A stretch of DNA of 64,000 nucleotides from Dysgonomonas sp. HDW5A (GCF_011299555.1 NZ_CP049857.1:682001-746000), one strand, 5' to 3'; positions 34,021 through 44,565 are shown, counted from the first letter of the stretch. Made by a program: numbers and translations. Notes: generated by a model not told the origin, from the sequence alone.

Positions 34021-37000
34021 TTATTTGGATTTATCAGGATGCTCTTCAGCATCCTTTTTCTTTGATTTCTTATCACTTCGAAATATCCCTTTCACCTTGT
34101 TCAAAAAACCGGTAACCTTTTTCGCAAAGTTCTGTTTCTTTTGAGAAAAACCGACAGATTCTACGACCGCAGGCTGTAGTATTTGCCAAAGATAATTGAA
34201 CGTAGAGTGATAGGCATCTCTCTCGATAGTTACATGTACATGCCTTGCCTTCTTATATTCCTTATCTGGATTATTCTTTTTTATTACCTTATTTGCGATT
34301 GTACTGACAAGTGTATTTGTAGTCAATTCACCATCTTTGTTCCTCAAGACCGAAACAGTCAAGTCATTATACAGCATAAGCATCTCAATAGTAGCCCCTT
34401 TACTCGAAGCATCGGTACTAAAAGTTAAAGATTTTATATGTCCATCCTCAACTTTAGCCGGTGCCATAGGTGTAATAAGCTGATTTAAGTCTCTTAAGTC
34501 AAATTTATTCAGATGTGCTTTTAGATAAAAATGATCATTCAGAGAGTCTACAGGCAACATCCAGGTAGCTGTAAAATATCCTGTACCCATAAGCCTGCCA
34601 TCGGCATTTAGCTCTATATATTGTTTTGGACGGGATACTATGTTGGTGAGTCCCGACAAACGTCCATTCATATTTGTAAAGAAAATGACTCCTGATGTAG
34701 TTCCATTTTTAGGCAGCTCTTCGTATACAACCTTGAAATTTTCGACATTAGCCGTATCAATAGTAAATTTAACAGGCAATTTTTGCAGTCCTTCATAAAT
34801 CATAGGCATGATATTATGTTGAATTTCAATCTGCTGATTCTTGAAATTCAAGAGCTGTACATCTTTAACTAATAAATCCTTAGCATGAAATACATTATTG
34901 GCGATGTATCGATTGAAATCGATACCCGACAAAGATATGTGCCCTACTCCTACATCAAACCAATCTTTGTGCGTAGGATGATGATATGCAAATTCTTTTT
35001 TAGGATAAGCCGGTACAAGGTGTAAATTTTCAATCACCAAACTCCCTGCATTCTTTTTTAAATCTATAGCTTCGGCTTGCAGTGTATAGAAACCATTATT
35101 CAGCGGAAAGCTAAAATTCCGTGTACTAAAATTAATATCGTCCAACACGAATGTTTTCAAATCGCTGTTTATAATCAAACCACTAAAGAAAAGACTAGTT
35201 CTATTTAGCTTCTGTTGTTTGTTAAGCTTTCCATTCAAAGTACTTGCATAATCAATATTGGCATCAGCCACGTTAAACTTATCTATGGATACTTGCTTGG
35301 CAATCTTCTCGAAGATGCTATAAAAATCTTGCTTTTCGGATTTTACAGTATTAATTCTTGCCGTTTTCGAAATTTGATTAATCTTCACATCGGGTTTAGC
35401 AATATCCACACTCGCCAGATTAAACTTGCCATTACCCCACTTTAAGTTTTGTATATTAATATCAGTTGTTTTAAAATGCAATTTAAGACTGGGTTGATCG
35501 GCTCCGACTTTAATATTTGAAATATCGATCTGCCCTACATCTAAAGATCCGGTAAAAGCCTTAGAGGGGGAAGATTTACTATTTCGTCCGACTCTTTCGT
35601 GACGTTTAATGTAATTTATAACAGGAGATTGTAACGTGATGGACCCGATTGATGTCTTTTTCATTTCGGCATCCCATGATAAAGATTTGAGTTGAAGATC
35701 ATCAAACTTTGTTTTCAGGCTATCTTTAGTTGTTTGGTCAAAGTATTCGATATCCGCATTTCGAATATCAAAGACCCCTGCTACAAAATTCAACACTTTA
35801 TCTCTTTTCTCCGCTTCTTTTTTAACCGCAGAATGAGTGTTTCCCGTCTTTACTATTTTTAAGTGAGGAGCTTCTATATCCAGAGAATTAAACACTATAG
35901 TATTTTGTGTAGGAGAAGCCTTATAGTCAATACTCCTCAAAGCTACGAATGGTGTTAATAGAGAGAAGTAAGTATCGGGAGCTTTTTTCCATGACTTAGT
36001 CAACGGAAGTAGTTTTACATCATGCAATTCTAAATTCCCTCCGATGCCCGTAAATATCCCTTTTCTTATCATCAAACGATATTCTTCACCGGGTAAGACA
36101 TTATCGAACCGCTCGAAACTAAAACGGATATTGTCTGAAGCAAAATAAGTATAAGAATGCTCTATGGTCGCTTTATTAATCAAAAAGTTCGATGCCGAAA
36201 AATCGACCTTAGGTAATTTATAAACAACATCTTCTTTTTTCGTCTTATCCCTAAATGTAATATTTCCACTATTCAGATTTACTTGATTTATTGATATGTG
36301 ATTAAAGAATGGCACAACAACATTCAGATTGGCTGATTTTTTATTTCCCTCAGGCGGCTCTTGTGACCTTCTTGCTTTTCGGTTCTTCACATATTCTATT
36401 TTGGGAGCATCTATGCTCAATTGCTGAGCCTTCATCCCATTATCATATTCCAATCCCGATAAGCTTATCGAATCTATTGTTCCTTCAATATAATCACGTT
36501 CAGTTTTAAGAGACAGAGGGGCTAGCTTAACATCCTTTATCTGAAAATCTCTTGTCACCGTATTTAACTTCATACGACCTATTCTCATCGCATGATTCCT
36601 ACTCACAACAATACCTTCGATATCTGCTGCATCCAGCGAGAATCCCTGTGAGTATAAAAAGCGTTGTTGAATATCTGCCAGAGAATCGACTTTGAAACCG
36701 TATGCTTCAAAGTTAAACCGATCCATATTATATACATCTATCGTATCTCTTAATCTATTAGTATATTTCAATTTAGCATCTTCGATACCAATTTTATCTA
36801 TCGTTATACTATGTAATATTGGGGATACTATGGCATATAAAGTCCATGAAAGATTTATTGTATCTTTAGTTTCAGACTTCACCCGAGGTTTGACTTTTAC
36901 GCTATCTCGTCTTATATTAAAATATTGTATTTCAGATTTATTTATATCGAAAGAACTTGCTTCTAAATGATTAAATGCATTTATTCTTTTAAAGCGGACT

Positions 37001-37869
37001 CCTTTTACTTCAATCGATTGTACTTTAGCTTCGAGGTATGTATCAGGAAGAGTATGCTGCTCTTCCCACAAAAGAGTCTGAGGCTGCAGATGCACTTTAT
37101 TTATCTGAATAATAGAATCCTTGGTACTTAATCTGATGTTATCGGTTTCAAGTAAGAACTGATTATTGGAGAGTAATACCTGTGGCTGATTAGTTGTAAA
37201 ATCGAAATTATCACAAAAAAGGAGTTTACCTGATTGTGCGGAATTTTCATCCAAAACAAAATTGTATGCATGAAAACTAACATCTTTCAATCCATATACG
37301 GCAGGTATACCCTGATCATCAGTTACGTAAGTTATGCTGGCATTCTCCAGATTCATCTTTTTAACACTCAATATATCCATATAGGGAGAAATCATCTCAT
37401 ACAGAGATTGAGTATTGGGATTATTACTCTTTACTTCAGCCCGGGATAACTTACCTGAGTTGAAAACTTTTACAATAGGCGTCTGTATTTCAAAGAGATC
37501 GAAATGCAGTTGACGATAGCTAAATAGCCAAATTAAATTGAGACCTTTAAAATGAATTCTTTTTATTTGAATATCGAAATAATTGGGGGGTAAACTATCT
37601 TTTGATGCCCACTCTTTAAAAACCATAGAATCGGGCTTCAATTCTACCTCTTTGAGGGTTAGCTCGCCATTGAAAAGTCCAATACTGAGACCTTGTGAAT
37701 GAAACTGATACAAACCTCCGGTTGCATCCGAAATATATTCGCTAAGCTTTTCCCGCAAGAAGACCTCGAGTCTCTCTCTCATATACCAATTGACCAAAAA
37801 TCCTCCCACAACCAATAGGATTATGACAGAAAAAACGATCTTAAGTATTTTTTGTTTCTTTTTTTTCAT
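34021..37869 (-). CDS. Giant AsmA-like (DUF748-type) envelope protein
   Basis: A 1282-residue protein with an N-terminal membrane anchor (KILKIVFSVIILLVVGGFLV, about 8-27, after a poly-Lys start) and a long periplasmic body of repeated beta-strand segments (...GLNLIWLF..., ...ISLSGLEYD..., ...KVELKP). The C-terminal ~150 residues (VDSLNDHFYLKAHLNKFDL to TLVSTIANKVI) resemble the AsmA C-terminal region. This fits the AsmA/TamB class, proposed to form bridges that move lipids between membranes. The tail is Lys/Asp-rich. It converges with the radical SAM gene at 33072. Confidence 0.8.
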   Translation of the reverse strand: MKKKKQKILKIVFSVIILLVVGGFLVNWYMRERLEVFLREKLSEYISDATGGLYQFHSQGLSIGLFNGELTLKEVELKPDSMVFKEWASKDSLPPNYFDIQIKRIHFKGLNLIWLFSYRQLHFDLFEIQTPIVKVFNSGKLSRAEVKSNNPNTQSLYEMISPYMDILSVKKMNLENASITYVTDDQGIPAVYGLKDVSFHAYNFVLDENSAQSGKLLFCDNFDFTTNQPQVLLSNNQFLLETDNIRLSTKDSIIQINKVHLQPQTLLWEEQHTLPDTYLEAKVQSIEVKGVRFKRINAFNHLEASSFDINKSEIQYFNIRRDSVKVKPRVKSETKDTINLSWTLYAIVSPILHSITIDKIGIEDAKLKYTNRLRDTIDVYNMDRFNFEAYGFKVDSLADIQQRFLYSQGFSLDAADIEGIVVSRNHAMRIGRMKLNTVTRDFQIKDVKLAPLSLKTERDYIEGTIDSISLSGLEYDNGMKAQQLSIDAPKIEYVKNRKARRSQEPPEGNKKSANLNVVVPFFNHISINQVNLNSGNITFRDKTKKEDVVYKLPKVDFSASNFLINKATIEHSYTYFASDNIRFSFERFDNVLPGEEYRLMIRKGIFTGIGGNLELHDVKLLPLTKSWKKAPDTYFSLLTPFVALRSIDYKASPTQNTIVFNSLDIEAPHLKIVKTGNTHSAVKKEAEKRDKVLNFVAGVFDIRNADIEYFDQTTKDSLKTKFDDLQLKSLSWDAEMKKTSIGSITLQSPVINYIKRHERVGRNSKSSPSKAFTGSLDVGQIDISNIKVGADQPSLKLHFKTTDINIQNLKWGNGKFNLASVDIAKPDVKINQISKTARINTVKSEKQDFYSIFEKIAKQVSIDKFNVADANIDYASTLNGKLNKQQKLNRTSLFFSGLIINSDLKTFVLDDINFSTRNFSFPLNNGFYTLQAEAIDLKKNAGSLVIENLHLVPAYPKKEFAYHHPTHKDWFDVGVGHISLSGIDFNRYIANNVFHAKDLLVKDVQLLNFKNQQIEIQHNIMPMIYEGLQKLPVKFTIDTANVENFKVVYEELPKNGTTSGVIFFTNMNGRLSGLTNIVSRPKQYIELNADGRLMGTGYFTATWMLPVDSLNDHFYLKAHLNKFDLRDLNQLITPMAPAKVEDGHIKSLTFSTDASSKGATIEMLMLYNDLTVSVLRNKDGELTTNTLVSTIANKVIKKNNPDKEYKKARHVHVTIERDAYHSTFNYLWQILQPAVVESVGFSQKKQNFAKKVTGFLNKVKGIFRSDKKSKKKDAEEHPDKSK

Positions 37870-37953
37870 AGAGAGGGTCTCTTATTTTTAACAATATTAG
37901 TAAAACTATTCCTTTATTAAACAAAGCCTCTGCGATTATGTTTCATTCAAAAC

Positions 37954-37994
37954 AAAAACATCCCTAAGTTTTTTATTACTCAGGGATGTTTTTT
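37954..37994 (-). terminator. Intrinsic terminator of the TonB-dependent receptor gene
   Basis: A 12-bp stem (37954-37965 with 37982-37994) with flanking A/T tracts, 20 bp past the receptor stop on the minus strand. Confidence 0.85.
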
Positions 37995-38014
37995 ACTCTT
38001 TTTATTAACCTCAG

Positions 38015-40513
38015 TTATTGACCTCCGCCGCCACCTTGTGAATTATTTCCTCCTGAACCGCCTCCCATAGAATCATCATTTGTAATTCCACGCACGGCTT
38101 TTTTGATCTGAGCTTTCATCTCTCCAAATCGATAAGATACTCTCATAGCAAAAAATCTCCGCTGATAAATACTAAATGATTCTGTATGGAAACTCGGATT
38201 ATCTATCACATTTCTAAACTTCTGATGATTTGAAAAGAAATTAGAGGCCGAAATATTGATATTCAATTTATCCGACAAAAAGCCTTTCGAGAAAGACAAG
38301 CCATAGTAATTGTAAGAAGGTCCCCGTCCTTGTATATTGAAATATGGTGTACCACCACCTAAATATACATTTGCCTTATAATCTTTAGGTAATGTATATT
38401 GCATATTAGAATAAGCATTACCTACAAAGCCTGAGTTGGAGAGCTTAAACTCCGCATCATTCGACTTTACATCTATATAAGAACCTGATAGATTTCCTGT
38501 AAGCCTAATTTTAGGCGTAGGCATCCAGCTCAAATTGGTATAGAGTCCCAACCGTTTACTTTTGCCTACATTAGCATATGTTGTTCTGCTTACAATACCG
38601 TCCAACTCTGTAATACGCTCAATTGAGTTATCCACAAAATTATAGGATAAACTGGCGTTCATATTGAATTTAGGGTTAAAGAAATTGTAATTCAAATCAA
38701 TAGTGTGAGACTCAACAGGCTTTAGGTTCGGATTACCAACGCTACTATTTAGAGAATCGGTTCTATTCTCAAAAGGATTTAATTGCCATATTCCGGGTCT
38801 TGATATACGCATATTATATCCCAATCGAAGACTCTGCGACTGGCTCAACTGATAACTGACAGTAGCTGATGGAACCAAGTTTGATAAATTTGTTTTAAAA
38901 TTTTTCTCATCGGCAACCTCGCTTTCTGCCAATGGATATTTTATATCCATATGAGTACCTTCATACCTTACCCCCGCTTTAAAACCAAACTTTTTGAATT
39001 TCACGGCATAACTTCCATAGGCGGAGTAAATATCTTGTCTGTGTTTAAATTCGTCTTTTAAAGAAGGTTCATCAACCCAGCTTCCTTCAGCATCTAAAAA
39101 TTGGCGTCCACTATTACTTGCATTTAATCTTGTAATATATTTAAGTCCGGCTTCCAGGTTATGAATTTTCGCAAATGGTGTTGCATAATCGACCTGCATG
39201 GTATGCTCTTTTTGGTCACCATTAGAATACTGATTATTTCTTGAATCTGTTTGATTTAAAATACCGTTTATTCGATTATCCGAACTCCAATCATCGGGTT
39301 CCAGAGCTAATCGATATGAAATTGTAAGTAATCGATCTTTCACTGTTTTGGATGTCATCTGATAATCGGCCTTCAATTCTGTTGAACCATATCTGTAAGT
39401 TCCATCTGTAAATTGATCAAATTCTTTTATCGGTGTAAATGCTGCATCTTCCATTCTATTGTTAGTATAAGAAGTCTGCTTTCCGTCTCCGGCGTATCGC
39501 CCGAAACCGATATTAATTAAATTCAGAGAATCTATTTCATAACTAAGCTCACCATTACCAAACTGACCGTTACCTCTGTTTTTGCCTGTACCACTCTGAA
39601 TTAAATACTTATTCTCTAAATCCTTAAAATTCTCTCTAACCAACGATGTCTCATATTCGGGATTTCGATACTGATACAAAGTATAGTTACCTGTAAACCC
39701 GAACTTACCGGATTTAAGCATTAAGTTACCACCTACACCATATCCACCCTGCGAATTTACCCAACTATTTACAGTTGCGGTATATCCACCCATTGCTGTA
39801 TTTTTTTGTGTGATAATATTTATGATACCGGCTACCCCTTCAGCATCGTATTTAGCACCGGGGTCGGTTATTACCTCTATATCTTTAATAGTACTTGCGG
39901 GCATGCTTCTCAAGACATCTTTCGGATTGCTTGCCAACATCGAAGAAGGTTTTCCATTGATATAAATTCTGTATGCTGACGATCCTTTGAGTTGAATATT
40001 TTCTTCGCCATCCACAGTTATCATCGGCACTTTTTTAAGCATATCCAAGGCGTTGTTGGTCTTAGATTCGGGGTCGTCTTCCATGCTGTAGGTTATCTTG
40101 TCCAGATCAACCTTTATCAAAGGCTTCTGGGCAGAAACAACAACCTCGTTAAGCATCTTACTATTATCTTTCATTAAGATATTTCCTAAATCGAGAGTTT
40201 TGTCGTTTGTTAAAACAAAAGGTTTAATAGTAGGTTCCTTCCCTATAAATTCGACGGTAAGCAAATACTCCCCTGCCTGATTCATCGAGAATTGAAATTT
40301 TCCGTTTTCATCTGTAGGTACAACCTTATCTACTTTTCCGGAACTGGCCTGCTTCGATATTTTAATTGTTGCATAAGGAATTGTTTCGGCTGTTAAAGAG
40401 TCTGACACGACACCCTTGACTTGAATTTTCGGCTCTATGGGAGCTTGCGAGACTACTATTAAAGGAAAATACAAAAGAATAAGAAAAACAGCGAATAGTT
40501 TCTTTGTTGACAT
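38015..40513 (-). CDS. TonB-dependent outer-membrane receptor (outer membrane beta-barrel family)
   Basis: An 832-residue outer-membrane protein. A signal peptide (residues ~5-22, ending VVSQ) is followed by a carboxypeptidase-regulatory-like domain (~31-110, VKGVVSDSLTAETIPYATI), a plug domain (NEVVVSAQKPLIKVDLDKIT through YDAEGVAGIINIITQKN) and a ~600-residue barrel with many QLS/RLGYNMR strands. The C-terminus is a Gly/Gln/Asn-rich tail (GGGSGGNNSQ), unusual for a barrel end and possibly surface-exposed or periplasmic. No SusD partner lies beside it, so the substrate is not a SusCD-type glycan by context; it is unknown. Confidence 0.88.
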   Translation of the reverse strand: MSTKKLFAVFLILLYFPLIVVSQAPIEPKIQVKGVVSDSLTAETIPYATIKISKQASSGKVDKVVPTDENGKFQFSMNQAGEYLLTVEFIGKEPTIKPFVLTNDKTLDLGNILMKDNSKMLNEVVVSAQKPLIKVDLDKITYSMEDDPESKTNNALDMLKKVPMITVDGEENIQLKGSSAYRIYINGKPSSMLASNPKDVLRSMPASTIKDIEVITDPGAKYDAEGVAGIINIITQKNTAMGGYTATVNSWVNSQGGYGVGGNLMLKSGKFGFTGNYTLYQYRNPEYETSLVRENFKDLENKYLIQSGTGKNRGNGQFGNGELSYEIDSLNLINIGFGRYAGDGKQTSYTNNRMEDAAFTPIKEFDQFTDGTYRYGSTELKADYQMTSKTVKDRLLTISYRLALEPDDWSSDNRINGILNQTDSRNNQYSNGDQKEHTMQVDYATPFAKIHNLEAGLKYITRLNASNSGRQFLDAEGSWVDEPSLKDEFKHRQDIYSAYGSYAVKFKKFGFKAGVRYEGTHMDIKYPLAESEVADEKNFKTNLSNLVPSATVSYQLSQSQSLRLGYNMRISRPGIWQLNPFENRTDSLNSSVGNPNLKPVESHTIDLNYNFFNPKFNMNASLSYNFVDNSIERITELDGIVSRTTYANVGKSKRLGLYTNLSWMPTPKIRLTGNLSGSYIDVKSNDAEFKLSNSGFVGNAYSNMQYTLPKDYKANVYLGGGTPYFNIQGRGPSYNYYGLSFSKGFLSDKLNINISASNFFSNHQKFRNVIDNPSFHTESFSIYQRRFFAMRVSYRFGEMKAQIKKAVRGITNDDSMGGGSGGNNSQGGGGGQ

Positions 40514-40547
40514 AGAGTCTAGTTTTAAGGTTCCTAATTAGAATAGT

Positions 40548-40588
40548 AAAGTCTCAGACCTATTTATTGCCCGTGCAAGTATAACAAC
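40548..40588 (+). repeat. Dispersed GGTCnnnGACC element, near-full-length copy
   Basis: AAGTCTCAGACCTATTTATT then GCCCGTGCAAGTATAACAAC, containing both the palindromic end and the GCAAGTATAACAA end. It begins 35 bp before the receptor ATG; on the minus strand its far end reads GTTGTTATACTTGC, which resembles a promoter -7 region. Confidence 0.65.
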
Positions 40589-40850
40589 GATTGATAGTTA
40601 CATCTTTAAAATACGGCTTTAAATACTTTCAGCTACTTATATTTATATTTACAGATCGTTTTTCGTTCTCAAATATAAATCCTCAATTTAAAATAACCTA
40701 TCATTCAAAGCTACTATTATCTTTCAAAAGCTCCATTTTACTATTATTTATCTTTATTTACCATTGATTAACCCTACAATCCGATTACTCATCGGGGTGA
40801 TATTTATCTTGCTGCTTATTGAATAAAAAAGGGTCAGGTATTTCAAAAAA

Positions 40851-40883
40851 ATTGAAGTTTTAGAGGATAATTCTATAACTTTG
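40851..40883 (+). promoter_or_regulatory. Candidate promoter for the MATE gene
   Basis: ATTG (40851-40854), a 21-bp spacer and TAACTTTG (40876-40883). It would give a leader of about 400 nt that includes the GTnAC boxes. Confidence 0.4.
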
Positions 40884-41045
40884 TGCTGCTTTATCTGAAA
40901 ACAAAAAAACGCGAATAGAAGGAGATACTCTTACCTTTGGGGAAGGGTAATAAATAGGAGTTTTATCTATATTAGATGAAACAGCCTCTGAGAACAGAGA
41001 CTAAAAAAAGGATAAATAAGCAACACCGGAAATGTGTGCACTTTT

Positions 41046-41170
41046 GTTACTTCTGTAACCTTTTTACTTATTAAATACTGATTATCAACACAAAACAAAA
41101 GTGACAGAAGTATACACTTTGCAGCCCAATGGCGGTCACCTTTGTCACTTTATAGTATACCTTTTGTAAC
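41046..41170 (+). promoter_or_regulatory. Four iterated GTnAC-type boxes before the MATE gene
   Basis: Related sites are GTTACTTCTGTAAC (41046-41059), GTGACAGAAGTATAC (41101-41115, inverted), GTCACCTTTGTCAC (41135-41148) and GTATACCTTTTGTAAC (41155-41170). The first two can also pair as a stem. They could be operators for a regulator of the transporter, or leader hairpins. Confidence 0.45.
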
Positions 41171-41286
41171 TATTGTCTCCTTCCGGGTTTCATAAAATTA
41201 TCAGATCATTAAAGATAATATGGAGCAGTTATCTTTATTGCCAATCTTACGTATTCCATTGCTCTTCATTCTTAAATTCTAAAAAA

Positions 41287-42675
41287 ATGCAACAAGTTGC
41301 AAATGTTGACGAACTCGAAAACAAAAACATTGCTAAACTACTCTGGCAATATGCACTACCTGCTATTGTAGGAACATTAGTCAACTCACTTTATAATGTG
41401 ATCGACCGTGTTTTCATCGGTCACTGGGTTGGAGATGACGCCTTGGCCGGTTTAGGTCTTGTACTTCCTATTATGAATATTACAGCAGCCGTAGGTATGC
41501 TTGTTGGAGCGGGTTCGGCAAGTCGTATTTCCATCTATCTGGGAAAAAAAGATAAGGATACAGCCGAGCGGATAGCAGGTACTTCATTCCTTATGACAAT
41601 TATCATCAGTGGCATTGTTATCGGACTATTGCTTCTATTCCTAAAACCTGTACTCATGTACGCGGGTGCCAGTGCAGAGACTTATCCGTATGCTCGAGAT
41701 TTTCTTGTCATTTTTTTACCGGGTAATCTCTTCCTGTCCTTATGCTTCAATTTTAATAATATGATGAGGGCATCGGGTTATCCGAAAAAAGCGATGATCA
41801 CTATGCTTATCAGTGTAGTAGCCAACATTATACTAGCCCCCATATTTATACATTACTTAGGATGGGGAATGAAAGGTGCAGCTGCGGCTACTTTTATTGC
41901 TATGGTTATTGGCTTTACTTTTGTGATGCAACACTTTATCAATCCGAATAGTTATATAAAACTTAGATGGAAAAACATTCGACTGAATAAGAAGATTGTT
42001 TGGTCGATAACATCCATTGGAATGTCGCCATTCCTTATACAACTTACGGCATCTGTAGTTGTCTTTTTCATTATTGCACAGCTCAAAATATATGGAGGTA
42101 CGGACTCACACTCCAGCGATATGTCGATAGCCGCCTATACTATCGCCAACACGATGCTTATGCTTATCGTAATGATCGTACTAGGATTGACACAAGGTAT
42201 GCAGCCTATTGTAGGATATAATTACGGAGCCAAGAATTACGAAAGAGTAAAGGAGACATTAATCTATACAATCAAGGTAGGTACTATAATCACAACTTTC
42301 GGTTTTATTCTGGGATTTTTCTTTCCTCAAATATTTGTCAGTTTCTTCGGACCGGGTCCCGAACTAGCCGAGAAGTCGGCAACAGCACTTCGTCTTGTTG
42401 TTATATGTTTTCCTCTGGCAGGGTTTCAAATTGTTGTGACCAACTTTTTCCAATGTATCGGTAAAGCAGGTAAGTCGATCTTCTTAAGTCTTACCCGTCA
42501 GGTGTTATTTTTGGTTCCTGCTTTATACATACTACCTCAGCATTTGGGACTAAAAGGAATATGGTTATCGATGCCTGTAGCAGATGCTCTTGCAGTAATC
42601 GTAACTTTTATATTATTTACATTTCAGGTAAGAGCGCTGAAAAAAGAAGCAGATGCTCTAACTTATAATCCATAA
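41287..42675 (+). CDS. MATE family multidrug/Na+ efflux transporter
   Basis: A 462-residue polytopic membrane protein (about 12 helices) of the MATE family. The N-terminal LLWQYALPAIVGTLVNSLYNVIDRVFIG and the internal LGLTQGMQPIVGYNYGAKNYERV are the paired family motifs of the two six-helix halves. The frame is open to 41173, but the family begins at the MQQVANVDELENKNI methionine, so I chose 41287. Substrate unknown. A terminator follows immediately. Confidence 0.9.
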   Translation: MQQVANVDELENKNIAKLLWQYALPAIVGTLVNSLYNVIDRVFIGHWVGDDALAGLGLVLPIMNITAAVGMLVGAGSASRISIYLGKKDKDTAERIAGTSFLMTIIISGIVIGLLLLFLKPVLMYAGASAETYPYARDFLVIFLPGNLFLSLCFNFNNMMRASGYPKKAMITMLISVVANIILAPIFIHYLGWGMKGAAAATFIAMVIGFTFVMQHFINPNSYIKLRWKNIRLNKKIVWSITSIGMSPFLIQLTASVVVFFIIAQLKIYGGTDSHSSDMSIAAYTIANTMLMLIVMIVLGLTQGMQPIVGYNYGAKNYERVKETLIYTIKVGTIITTFGFILGFFFPQIFVSFFGPGPELAEKSATALRLVVICFPLAGFQIVVTNFFQCIGKAGKSIFLSLTRQVLFLVPALYILPQHLGLKGIWLSMPVADALAVIVTFILFTFQVRALKKEADALTYNP

Positions 42676-42685
42676 TTTCGGATTG

Positions 42686-42720
42686 AAGTAGTAACCCGAA
42701 AAGGTTACTACTTTTTATTA
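42686..42720 (+). terminator. Intrinsic terminator after the MATE gene
   Basis: AGTAGTAACC (42687-42696) pairs with GGTTACTACT (42703-42712), followed by TTTTATT. It overlaps the last codons of the convergent phosphoethanolamine transferase gene. Confidence 0.85.
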
Positions 42721-44348
42721 CTTCTCCCCTTCACCTCATCATAGGTCAATTCACCTACGTAACGTTCTTTGGGCTCAAATTGCATAGAGAAAATACTTCT
42801 CTTATCATCATAATCCGAATAGTGTAATCCGGCCAAATCAGATAAACTAAATAAAAAATCGGAGGTCGAATAACTGCGTGTCGTATCAAGAACCAGATCT
42901 TGACGTTGCATTCTAAATTCAGGAGACATCCATACCAGAAAAGGAACTTCACACATTGAGGTCGATACCTTTTCGTAAGCATGCCCGGCAAACTCTCTTG
43001 TCTCATATACTTCTTCCCCATGATCAGAGAAATACACCAAAGCTGCATTTTTGTCCGATTGTTTATGCAGGATGGATATTAACTGAGAAATTATAAAATC
43101 ATTGTATAAAACAGAGTTATCATATTTATCTATAGTACGTATTGCTTTTTTATCACGAAACTTGGTCTCTTGAATTAAATGATCCTTCTCGTTATTAAAT
43201 ACATTATAAGAGGGAGTATATCTAAACTCATACGCCATGTGATTACCAATAAGATGTATCAGTATTAGCTTATTTTTTTTCTTATCTTCTGCCAAGATAC
43301 CTTTAAATGCTGGAAAAATTATTTCATCCGATTGTTTTTCGGGAGCCAGGTTTGAGATGTTTTTCGATAAATTCAGCAATACATCATAACTGGTCTTAAA
43401 GTTTCCGCCAAAAGGCTGATTACTTATAAAATAAGTCTCATAGCCGGCTCTATTGAACAGCTCGAATATAGAAGGTTTTTCTGTAATGTGGTCGGGATTA
43501 TCCTTGTCAGCCAATGTCAATACCGAACGTAATACGGGAATGGTATGCACTTGAGGTGAGATTACATCGGCATATACCAATAAACTATCCCCTAATCCTG
43601 CTAATTTAGGATTCGTGTTTCTTGGATAACCATACAAAGACATGTGCTGCCGTGTTAAAGATTCGCCAATCACCACCACTATGGTTTTGGGTACTGTATC
43701 CTGATGAATGTCAGTCACTTCATAAGGTTGTGATTGTCGTTCCAGAATAGCACACTCCTCTTTATTCAGCCTAATTTTATAATTGACAAATAACTTATAA
43801 AAGTTAACAAAATACACAGACCTTGACAAGTGAGGAAGCGATACAACCAATATTAAAGAAACTAAAGCCGAGAAGAAAGCTATCTTATGTTCCTTTACTT
43901 TTAAAGGCTTGCCGACTCTCATCTTCCATATAATCAGGAAACACAAGAGTATATAGACTACACATCCAACTATAATCCAAGGATTAAAATAATGCACTAA
44001 AAACTCTTTGCTTTCCTCAGGATTGGTTTCGAATAAGCTTATAACACTGTCTTTCTGGAGTAAAACATGAGCAAACAACAAATAACTGGTGTATATTGTA
44101 TTAGGGAGATAAGAGATTATGAATAAACCGGAAAAGACTAATTTTTGAGTCCTCGATTTACAGAATAACAATAAAATACCTATGGAAATAAAAAGTATTA
44201 AGTTAATTATTATTATAACCGAAACATGTTTATAAGAAAGATTTTGAGCCAAAGGACTCAAAAGTGGAAGAAACATAATCATATAAAAGAGGAAGAAGAT
44301 CTGTAACTTCTTACCATACAATGCATTTACAAAAGAATTATTCATCAA
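42708..44348 (-). CDS. Phosphoethanolamine transferase (EptA/CptA-like, sulfatase fold)
   Basis: An inner-membrane enzyme of 546 residues that likely transfers phosphoethanolamine to lipid A or another envelope glycan. Several N-terminal transmembrane helices (~15-165) are followed by a periplasmic alkaline-phosphatase-fold domain. Motifs are VVIGESLTRQHMSLYGYPRN (nucleophile Thr in GESLTR) and the metal-binding YFSDHGEEVYE; FAGHAYEK supplies another ligand. Lipid A as target is inferred from the family and could affect polymyxin resistance. It is preceded by a dispersed repeat 177 bp upstream. Confidence 0.85.
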   Translation of the reverse strand: MMNNSFVNALYGKKLQIFFLFYMIMFLPLLSPLAQNLSYKHVSVIIIINLILFISIGILLLFCKSRTQKLVFSGLFIISYLPNTIYTSYLLFAHVLLQKDSVISLFETNPEESKEFLVHYFNPWIIVGCVVYILLCFLIIWKMRVGKPLKVKEHKIAFFSALVSLILVVSLPHLSRSVYFVNFYKLFVNYKIRLNKEECAILERQSQPYEVTDIHQDTVPKTIVVVIGESLTRQHMSLYGYPRNTNPKLAGLGDSLLVYADVISPQVHTIPVLRSVLTLADKDNPDHITEKPSIFELFNRAGYETYFISNQPFGGNFKTSYDVLLNLSKNISNLAPEKQSDEIIFPAFKGILAEDKKKNKLILIHLIGNHMAYEFRYTPSYNVFNNEKDHLIQETKFRDKKAIRTIDKYDNSVLYNDFIISQLISILHKQSDKNAALVYFSDHGEEVYETREFAGHAYEKVSTSMCEVPFLVWMSPEFRMQRQDLVLDTTRSYSTSDFLFSLSDLAGLHYSDYDDKRSIFSMQFEPKERYVGELTYDEVKGRSNKK

Positions 44349-44524
44349 TAGTCATTCAATATTTAATTTTAGTATGTTTATTATGTATATATCCATCCGC
44401 TATTCAGATAAACACATAAATAATAGCCTTTTATGACGGTATTGACTATAGAATAAATATTTCGACACACTTAATCATAATAGGAGTGGCAAATATAGCA
44501 TTTTTTCTTATTTTTGATCTAGTT

Positions 44525-44565
44525 AAGGTCTCGTACCTTTTCATTCTCTATCCAAGTATAATAAT
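44525..44565 (+). repeat. Dispersed element, near-full-length copy
   Basis: AAGGTCTCGTACCTTTTCAT then TCTCTATCCAAGTATAATAA, retaining both the palindromic end and the CAAGTATAA end. It lies in the 273-bp gap between divergent genes. Confidence 0.6.

Larger units (their letters stand above)
40514..41172. other. Long intergenic region between the receptor and MATE genes
   Basis: No coding frame is convincing. It holds a dispersed repeat (40548-40588), a promoter candidate (40851-40883), a second TACCTTTG at 40932-40939 without a good upstream box, and the iterated GTnAC boxes at 41046-41170. Confidence 0.5.

Noticed and set aside
40600-41045. A possible riboswitch or large structured RNA before the MATE gene
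   Set aside because: I could not match any known riboswitch core or build a convincing pairing beyond the GTnAC boxes.
41173-41286. Longer start for the MATE gene at 41173
   Set aside because: The extra 38 residues (Ser/Tyr/Cys-rich) do not look like a MATE N-terminus, and the family begins just after the internal Met.
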